Below, in pieces: positions 6,526 through 11,193 of a stretch of DNA of 11,193 nucleotides. A program made the translations under genes and the position numbers. The DNA is from an uncultured Agathobaculum sp. (GTDB lineage: Bacteria > Bacillota > Clostridia > Oscillospirales > Butyricicoccaceae): contig CALWJG010000045.1 of the NCBI GenBank assembly GCA_944380945.1, positions 1 to 11,193 of the forward strand. Reading direction: 5' to 3'. The first letter of the stretch is position 1; each line of letters starts with the position of its first letter. Below the pieces are notes generated by a model. It had not been told where the DNA came from. It did no database searches and saw only the letters and a list, made by a program, of their open reading frames with translations.

Positions 6526-6912
6526 ATGACCGAGGTCGTCGCCGCGCTGATCTGGCGGCAGGGCCGCTTTTTGATCTGCCAGCGCCCTGCGCATAAAAAA
6601 CGCGGCTTACAGTGGGAATTTGCCGGCGGAAAGGTGGAGCCCGGCGAGACAAAGGAGCAGGCGCTCGCCCGGGAGTGCATGGAAGAGCTTGCGATCACGG
6701 TGTCGGTCGGAGACGCATTTGCCGATGTGACGCATGCGTATCCCGATCTGTCCATTCATCTGACCCTGTTCCACGCCGCCATCGCCGCAGGCGAACCGCA
6801 GCGGCTCGAGCACAACGCGCTGCGCTGGATCCGTCCGGACGAAATACCGCAATATGAATTCTGCCCCGCGGATCAGCCGCTGCTTGACCGCATCACAAAA
6901 GAATATGCCTGA
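6526..6912 (+). CDS. MutT-type Nudix hydrolase ((deoxy)nucleoside triphosphate pyrophosphohydrolase)
   Basis: A 128-residue Nudix enzyme of the MutT/8-oxo-dGTP diphosphatase group, which cleans oxidised nucleotides from the cytosolic pool; the exact substrate cannot be read from sequence. The Nudix box spans 35-57 as G-KVEPG-E-7 residues-RECMEELAI, with the metal-binding glutamates E50, E53 and E54 intact and the usual final glycine replaced by Ala56. The preceding QWEFAGGK resembles the MutT WEFPGGK strand with Ala for Pro. The start at 6526 was chosen because the family begins with a short strand such as MTEVVAALI and AGAGGG lies eight bases upstream; the longer reading from 6463 would begin inside the promoter. 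It is a single-gene unit ending in a hairpin. Confidence 0.92.
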   Translation: MTEVVAALIWRQGRFLICQRPAHKKRGLQWEFAGGKVEPGETKEQALARECMEELAITVSVGDAFADVTHAYPDLSIHLTLFHAAIAAGEPQRLEHNALRWIRPDEIPQYEFCPADQPLLDRITKEYA

Positions 6913-6916
6913 ACCC

Positions 6917-6947
6917 ACAGCCGGGGACGCACTGCGTCTCCGGCTGT
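6917..6947. terminator. Hairpin between convergent Nudix and LysR genes
   Basis: A 14-bp stem (6917-6930 with 6934-6947, one G-U pair on the plus strand) with a three-base loop starts five bases after the Nudix stop codon and lies 14 bases beyond the LysR stop on the other strand. No U-run follows on either side, so intrinsic termination is uncertain. Its place between converging genes supports an end-of-transcript role. Confidence 0.5.
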
Positions 6948-6961
6948 CTGCATCCGGCGCG

Positions 6962-7852
6962 TTACGGCGTGTCCGCCGTCCGCAGCTCGGCTTCCAGCAG
7001 GTGCAGGAACCGGCGCAGGACCGGGTTCTGCTCCCCCTGCAGATAGGCCGCGCCGAACGAGACAGGCGCAAATTCCGGCAGCGGGATATAGCGCAGGTTA
7101 GCCGCGCGGATCTGGGGCGCGTCTGCCACGACCGCAAAGCCAAAGCCGGCAGCGACCAGCGCAGTGAGCACCTCCAGATTGTCGCAGAACAGCAGCTGAT
7201 CCGGCATCAGGCCGGAGATGAGCTGATTCTGGATATGGAACAGCGAGTGCGGATAGACCGACGGCCGGAAGGTCGCGACACGGCCGCCCTCCTTCAGCTG
7301 CTGCATGGTCAGCTGGTCATATGCAGCCAGCGGATGGTCGGGCGCGCACATACACGCGACCGGACACTGCATCAGCTCCTGATAGGCCGCCTTGCGCGGC
7401 GCGCTCTCCTGAAAGCAGAACATGAGCTGGATCTCGCCGTCGATCAGCTGGTTCTCGAGCGAGTCAAACGGGATGAGCCGCAGGATGGGCAGCAGGTTGT
7501 CCTCCTCCTGCCGGAGCAGGCCGAGCGCCCGCTGGATCAGGTTCAGCTCAAAAACGCTGCGGCATCCGATGCCGAGCGGCTTGGGCTGCGTCAGCCGGGA
7601 CTCCTGCAGACGGATCCGGGCGGTGCGCGTCAGCTTGAGCATCTCGCCCGCATATTGGGTGAACAGATAGCCCTGCTGGGTCAGGCGGACGCTTTTGCTG
7701 GTGCGCCGGAACAGGCGCACGCCCAACTCATCCTCCAGCGCGCTGATCTGGTGGCTGACCGCCGGCTGCGTCAGCCGGAGCGACTCCGCGGCGCGCGAAA
7801 AATTCAAAAAATTCGATACCGCCATGAAGCATTCGAGTTGTGTCGTATTCAT
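6962..7852 (-). CDS. LysR-family transcriptional regulator
   Basis: A 296-residue DNA-binding regulator of normal family length. The N-terminal winged helix-turn-helix is clear: TTQLECFMAVSNFLNFSRAA (3-22) leads into the recognition helix TQPAVSHQISALEDELG (28-44), then RLF.R....RLTQQG. The effector-binding domain runs from about 90 to 290. The ligand is unknown. The ATG at 7852 has GAGGAG six bases upstream. It is transcribed divergently from the MarR-ABC exporter operon through an AT-rich shared region where both promoters overlap, so control of that operon is likely, together with autoregulation. This is inferred from position only. A longer open reading upstream of 7852 has no family similarity and was not used. 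Confidence 0.93.
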   Translation of the reverse strand: MNTTQLECFMAVSNFLNFSRAAESLRLTQPAVSHQISALEDELGVRLFRRTSKSVRLTQQGYLFTQYAGEMLKLTRTARIRLQESRLTQPKPLGIGCRSVFELNLIQRALGLLRQEEDNLLPILRLIPFDSLENQLIDGEIQLMFCFQESAPRKAAYQELMQCPVACMCAPDHPLAAYDQLTMQQLKEGGRVATFRPSVYPHSLFHIQNQLISGLMPDQLLFCDNLEVLTALVAAGFGFAVVADAPQIRAANLRYIPLPEFAPVSFGAAYLQGEQNPVLRRFLHLLEAELRTADTP

Positions 7853-7873
7853 ACAAAACTCCTCTGTAATTTT

Positions 7874-7890
7874 TCGATCGATTTGTACAA
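7874..7890. promoter_or_regulatory. Paired palindromes in the LysR leader
   Basis: Two perfect 8-bp palindromes, TCGATCGA (7874-7881) and TTGTACAA (7883-7890), lie one base apart between the predicted LysR transcription start (near 7913) and its start codon. They are candidate operator half-sites or mRNA structure elements; the binding protein is unknown. Confidence 0.35.
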
Positions 7891-7919
7891 TACACAGAAT
7901 CAATAAAATTCTTTTATAG

Positions 7920-7948
7920 ATGATAGCATATTTGAATTTCACATGCAA
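7920..7948 (-). promoter_or_regulatory. Promoter for the LysR gene
   Basis: The minus strand has TTGCAT (7943-7948), a 17-base spacer ending TGC, and TATCAT (7920-7925), an extended -10 promoter. The predicted start is near 7913, with a leader of about 60 bases. The -35 box shares base 7943 with the opposing MarR promoter. Confidence 0.65.
7932..7948. promoter_or_regulatory. Candidate LysR-type box (TTG-N11-CAA)
   Basis: TTG at 7932-7934 and CAA at 7946-7948 are separated by 11 bases, fitting the dyad T-N11-A pattern of LysR-type binding sites. The site covers both -35 boxes, so binding could affect the LysR and MarR promoters together. Such short motifs occur by chance in AT-rich DNA. Confidence 0.4.
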
Positions 7949-7966
7949 GGATATCTGTGGTATAAA
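7938..7966 (+). promoter_or_regulatory. Promoter for the MarR-ABC exporter operon
   Basis: TTCACA (7938-7943, five of six matches) and TATAAA (7961-7966) are 17 bases apart, and TGG before the -10 gives an extended -10. The predicted start is near 7973, with a leader of about 48 bases before the MarR ATG. Confidence 0.72.
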
Positions 7967-7987
7967 ACTGTATGGAGCTAAATAGTT

Positions 7988-8000
7988 TCGTTCCGAACGA
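7988..8000. promoter_or_regulatory. Candidate MarR operator
   Basis: TCGTTC-C-GAACGA is a 6-bp inverted repeat with a one-base centre, placed about 16-28 bases downstream of the predicted start and just ahead of the ribosome binding site. A repressor bound here would block transcription into the operon. Which protein binds is inferred from the adjacent MarR gene. Confidence 0.45.
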
Positions 8001-8020
8001 TCGAAAGGAGGAGCGGATGT

Positions 8021-8521
8021 ATGGCGATGGAGATCGGCGTGCTTGCGCGTCAAAACCACCAGATCGGCGTCCAGCTGGAGCTGTGGGCCAACCGCGCGCT
8101 GGCCGGCGAACGGCTGACCGGCTGTCAGGCGCAGGTGCTGCTGTATATCCTGCGTCACGAGGACAGCGGCGCCTCGCTGACTGCGATCCACCATGCCTAT
8201 GGATATTCCAAGGCAAGCCTTTCCGGGCTGATCAAGCAGCTGCGGGAAAAGGGATATGTGCGGGTCGAGCCCTGCCGGGAGGATGACCGGCGCAAGCTGC
8301 TGTACGGCACGGAAAAGGGCCGGCAGCTGCTGGAAGCGATGCACGCCGCCGACCTGAAGGCGCAGGACTGGCTGCAGCAGACCTTTACCCCTGCCGAGCT
8401 TACTGCGCTGGAGCACCTGCAGGGCAAGCTGCTGCGCAGCCTGATCCAGCTCAACACAAGCAATCCAAAGAAGGAGGCATCAGCATATGCGAAAAGTGAT
8501 GCATCAACTCAGGCAGTATAA
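8021..8521 (+). CDS. MarR-family transcriptional regulator
   Basis: A 166-residue winged-helix regulator, slightly longer than most MarR proteins. Residues 35-45 form the start of the DNA-binding domain, YSKASLSGLIKQLREKGYV (62-80) is the recognition helix region, and CREDDRRKLLYGTEKG (85-100) is the wing with the conserved DDRR. Such proteins act as dimers, usually repressing nearby efflux genes until a ligand binds. The ATG at 8021 is nine bases after AGGAGG; the one at 8027 would be too far. The gene overlaps the following exporter gene by 35 bases in another frame, so its last 11 residues (including a Ser/Ala-rich tail) are encoded within the exporter start, suggesting coupled translation. 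The ligand is unknown. Confidence 0.93.
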   Translation: MAMEIGVLARQNHQIGVQLELWANRALAGERLTGCQAQVLLYILRHEDSGASLTAIHHAYGYSKASLSGLIKQLREKGYVRVEPCREDDRRKLLYGTEKGRQLLEAMHAADLKAQDWLQQTFTPAELTALEHLQGKLLRSLIQLNTSNPKKEASAYAKSDASTQAV

Positions 8522-10226
8522 GAAAGATACCTTTTTGTGTATCGGCCTGACAGCCCTTGAGGTGGTCATGGAGATCCTGCTGCCGTTTATCACCGCAAAG
8601 ATCATCGATCAGGGCCTGCAGCAGAGCAACATGCCGGCGGTCTGCCGCTTCGGCGCATTGATGGTCATCATGGCGTTCCTCAGCCTGTTTTTCGGCGCGA
8701 CTGCCGGTAAATTCGCCGCCAGCGCGGCTTCCGGCCTGTCGGCCAATCTGCGCGAGGCGATTTACGCCAATATCCAGACCTTTTCGTTTTCCAACATCGA
8801 CAAATTCAGCGTGCCGGGCCTTGTCACCCGCATGACGACCGACATCACCAACGTCCAGATGGCGTTCATGATGGTCATCCGCGTGGCGGTGCGCGCGCCG
8901 CTCAATCTGATCTTCAGCTTTTTGATGTGCCTGCTGATCAACGTGCATCTGAGCCTGATGTTCCTGATCGCGGTCGTGTTTCTGGTCATCGTGCTCGGCA
9001 CGATCATGGTATTCGCCATGAAGATCTTCAACCAGGTGTTCCGCCGCTATGACGATCTGAACGCCAGCGTGCAGGAGAACATCTCCGCGATCCGCGTAGT
9101 CAAGGCATTCGTGCGCGAGGACTACGAAAACACCAAGTTTGAAAAGGCGTCGGGCAACCTGTACCGCCTGTCGGTCAAGGCGGAAAGCCTGCTGGCGTTC
9201 AACAACCCGGCCATGATGGTCGCGGTCTACTTCTGCATCATCTCGCTCTCGTGGCTCGGCGCGCAGTTCATCGTGGGCGGCAGCCTGACCACCGGCGACC
9301 TGACCAGCCTGTTCAGCTACATCATGAGCCTGCTGATGAGCCTGATGATGCTATCCATGGTCGTTGTCATGATCAGCATGTCCATGGCGAGCATCCGACG
9401 CATCAGCGAGGTGCTCGACGAAACGCCCGACCTGCGCGATCCGGAAAACCCTGTGATGCAGGTCGCGGACGGCAGCATCGATTTCAACCACGTCAGCTTT
9501 TCCTACAAGCACGGCAGCGGCAAGAACGCCCTGTCCGACATCGACCTGCATATCAGGTCCGGCGAGACCATCGGCGTGATCGGCGGCACAGGCTCGGGCA
9601 AGAGCAGTCTGGTCAATCTGATCTGCCGCCTGTACGATGTGGACGACGGCTCGGTCTGCGTCGGCGGCGTGGATGTGCGTAAGTATGATATGGAGGCGCT
9701 GCGCAATCAGGTATCGGTCGTGCTGCAGAAAAACACGCTGTTTTCCGGCACCATCCTCGACAACCTGCGCTGGGGCAACCCGGATGCGACCGAGGAGGAG
9801 TGCATCGCCGCCTGTCAGGCCGCGTGCGCGGACGAATTCATCGACCGCATGCCGGACGGCTACCACACCCATATCGAGCGCGGCGGCGCGAACGTATCCG
9901 GCGGCCAGAAGCAGCGCCTGTGCATCGCGCGCGCCCTGCTGAAGCAGCCCAAGGTGCTTATTCTGGACGACTCGACCAGCGCGGTCGATACCGCGACCGA
10001 CGCCAAGATCCGCGCGGCGTTTGCCGAGCGCATCCCGGGCACGACCAAGATCATCATTGCGCAGCGCATTTCGAGCGTCGAGGGCGCGGACCGCATCCTT
10101 GTGCTCGACGAGGGCCGCATCAACGGCTTTGACACCCACGAAAACCTGCTCGAGTCCAACGCCATTTATCAGGAGATCTATGAATCTCAGGTCAAGGGCG
10201 GCGGCGACTTCGACCAGCCCGCGTGA
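8487..10226 (+). CDS. ABC exporter half-transporter, degenerate-site subunit (BmrC/LmrC/TM287-like)
   Basis: A 579-residue membrane half-transporter with a six-helix exporter domain (to about 310) fused to an ATPase domain. ATPase motifs are the A-loop Y340, Walker A GGTGSGKSS (366-374), Q-loop Q414, signature VSGGQ (470-474) and Walker B ending at D494. The residue that should be the catalytic glutamate is Asp (D495) and the switch histidine is Gln (Q526). In known heterodimeric exporters these two changes mark the subunit that supplies the non-hydrolysing ATP site, with the partner supplying the active one. The partner follows 17 bases later. GGAGG lies nine bases before the ATG at 8487, inside the MarR gene. 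Drugs or lipids are plausible substrates, but none can be read from the sequence. Confidence 0.95.
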   Translation: MRKVMHQLRQYKKDTFLCIGLTALEVVMEILLPFITAKIIDQGLQQSNMPAVCRFGALMVIMAFLSLFFGATAGKFAASAASGLSANLREAIYANIQTFSFSNIDKFSVPGLVTRMTTDITNVQMAFMMVIRVAVRAPLNLIFSFLMCLLINVHLSLMFLIAVVFLVIVLGTIMVFAMKIFNQVFRRYDDLNASVQENISAIRVVKAFVREDYENTKFEKASGNLYRLSVKAESLLAFNNPAMMVAVYFCIISLSWLGAQFIVGGSLTTGDLTSLFSYIMSLLMSLMMLSMVVVMISMSMASIRRISEVLDETPDLRDPENPVMQVADGSIDFNHVSFSYKHGSGKNALSDIDLHIRSGETIGVIGGTGSGKSSLVNLICRLYDVDDGSVCVGGVDVRKYDMEALRNQVSVVLQKNTLFSGTILDNLRWGNPDATEEECIAACQAACADEFIDRMPDGYHTHIERGGANVSGGQKQRLCIARALLKQPKVLILDDSTSAVDTATDAKIRAAFAERIPGTTKIIIAQRISSVEGADRILVLDEGRINGFDTHENLLESNAIYQEIYESQVKGGGDFDQPA

Positions 10227-10243
10227 GAGGAGGAAAGCGTACA

Positions 10244-11193
10244 ATGAAACCAAAAGGAATCCGGCGGCGGTCGATGGGCGTGCTGCGGCGCGTGATCGGC
10301 TATATGCTGCACTATTATAAGATCCTGTTTGCGATCGTCATTCTGTGCATCCTGATCAATGCGGTCTGCTCGGTTGTCGGCGCGACCTTCCCGCAGAAGC
10401 TGGTCGATGAGTACATCGTCCCCATGCTGGCGAGCGGGTCGGACGATTTCAGCCAGCTGGCCTCGGATCTGGTGCGGCTGGTCTGCATCATGGCCTCCGG
10501 CGTGGTGGCAGCGTACCTGTACAACCGCATCATGGTCAACGTCAGTCAGGGCACGCTGCGCCACCTGCGCGACGACCTGTTCCGCAAAATGGAATCGCTG
10601 CCGATCAAATACTTTGACACCCACGCGCACGGCGACATCATGTCGGTCTACACCAACGACGTGGACACCCTGCGCCAGATGCTCAGCCAGTCCATCCCGC
10701 AGGCCATCAACTCGATCATCACCATGGTCGCCACGCTGGTCACCATGATCATCCTCAACCCGGCGCTGACCGTCATTTCCCTGCTCACGGCCGCTGTCAT
10801 GCTGACGGTGACGGCCAGACTCTCCAAGCTGTCCGGCCGGTACTATGTCAGCCAGCAGCGCGATCTGGGCATTGTGGACGGCTTTATCGAGGAAATGCTG
10901 GACGGCCAGAAGGTCGTCAAGGTGTTCTGCCACGAGCAGGCCGCCATGGACGATTTCCACAAGGTCAACGAGGCGCTGCGCGACAGCGCCAACAAGGCAA
11001 ACCGCTACGCCAACCTGCTCATGCCGGTCAACGCCAACATCGGCTGGCTGAGCTATGCCTGCGTCGCTATCGTGGGCGCGCTGCTCGCGATCGGCGGTCT
11101 GGCCGGCGTCACGATCGGCACGGTCGTCACCTTTGTCGGCCTGAACAAGAGCTTTACCAACCCGATCATTCAGGTCAGCCAGCAGCTCAACTT
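10244..11193 (+). CDS. ABC exporter half-transporter, partner subunit (BmrD/LmrD/TM288-like, partial)
   Basis: The visible 316 residues hold the transmembrane domain of a second exporter half; the ATPase domain lies beyond the window. A basic N-terminus (MKPKGIRRRSMG) precedes the first membrane helix (about 26-47). The stretch LRDDLFRKMESLPIKYFDTHAHGDIMSVYTNDVD is typical of the first cytoplasmic loop of type IV exporters, and EEMLDGQKVVKVF matches the second coupling region. The ATG at 10244 follows AGGAGG with a ten-base spacer and comes 17 bases after the first subunit's stop, so the two are made from one message. Because the first subunit has the degenerate catalytic residues, this one is expected to have the canonical Glu and His. 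That cannot be checked here. Confidence 0.93.
   Translation, partial: MKPKGIRRRSMGVLRRVIGYMLHYYKILFAIVILCILINAVCSVVGATFPQKLVDEYIVPMLASGSDDFSQLASDLVRLVCIMASGVVAAYLYNRIMVNVSQGTLRHLRDDLFRKMESLPIKYFDTHAHGDIMSVYTNDVDTLRQMLSQSIPQAINSIITMVATLVTMIILNPALTVISLLTAAVMLTVTARLSKLSGRYYVSQQRDLGIVDGFIEEMLDGQKVVKVFCHEQAAMDDFHKVNEALRDSANKANRYANLLMPVNANIGWLSYACVAIVGALLAIGGLAGVTIGTVVTFVGLNKSFTNPIIQVSQQLN

Noticed and set aside
6390..6755. N-terminal extension of the NIF3-like protein
   Set aside because: The in-frame extension runs through the divergent promoters and antisense to the Nudix gene, and has no similarity to the family.
7972..8286. Plus-strand frame starting near the predicted MarR transcription start
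   Set aside because: It would be nearly leaderless, runs through the MarR gene in the wrong frame, and reads as low-complexity Arg/Ala/Gly.
9351..10253. 300-codon minus-strand frame opposite the exporter ATPase domain
   Set aside because: The plus-strand frame contains every ABC motif, while this frame has none and no ribosome binding site.
1..11193. CRISPR array, tRNA/rRNA gene, transposon or riboswitch
   Set aside because: No regularly spaced repeats, cloverleaf or rRNA-like sequence, transposase motif or flanking inverted repeats were seen, and no gap between genes exceeds about 170 bases.

Overview
The window looks like chromosomal DNA from a GC-rich, low-GC-ancestry Firmicute, probably a gut clostridium of the Oscillospiraceae/Butyricicoccaceae type. 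The basis is high GC with GC-ending codons, strong AGGAGG ribosome binding sites, sigma-A promoters that often carry an extended TGn -10, a CwlD-like spore amidase, a phage-like 'MERLT...' small protein typical of gut clostridia, and a heterodimeric ABC exporter of the BmrCD/LmrCD type. Species cannot be named from the sequence alone. Promoter and terminator calls were made by eye.

Layout. (1) 1-5035, minus strand: a run of five genes reading cwlD-like amidase, radA, an HlyD/MacA-like adaptor, an FtsX/MacB-like permease and pyrB (cut by the window edge). One good promoter precedes cwlD and a second lies just before pyrB. The adaptor and permease overlap by ATGA, and no ATPase gene accompanies them. 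(2) 5171-5731, plus strand: a nicotinamidase-like cysteine hydrolase, divergent from cwlD, ending in a hairpin shared with the convergent next genes. (3) 5775-6389, minus strand: a free-standing NIF3/YqfO-type domain protein followed by an 86-residue phage-like small protein. (4) 6526-6912, plus strand: a MutT-type Nudix hydrolase, divergent from the NIF3-like gene. (5) 6962-7852, minus strand: a LysR-type regulator. (6) 8021-11193, plus strand: a MarR-type regulator overlapping the first half of a heterodimeric ABC exporter, then the second half, which runs off the window.

How the parts relate. The first four regions are mainly housekeeping: pyrimidine synthesis, DNA recombination/repair, spore cortex amidase, NAD-related hydrolysis and nucleotide sanitation. 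The last two form an accessory module in which two regulators diverge from one AT-rich 168-base gap with overlapping -35 boxes. The MarR-exporter arrangement resembles drug-efflux operons autoregulated by a MarR repressor. The first ABC half carries the substitutions that mark the degenerate ATP site in such heterodimers (Asp for the catalytic Glu, Gln for the switch His). Nothing here clearly amounts to an undescribed system. The most worthwhile leads are the adaptor-permease pair without an ATPase, the hairpin over the adaptor's ribosome binding site, and the interlocked LysR/MarR control region.
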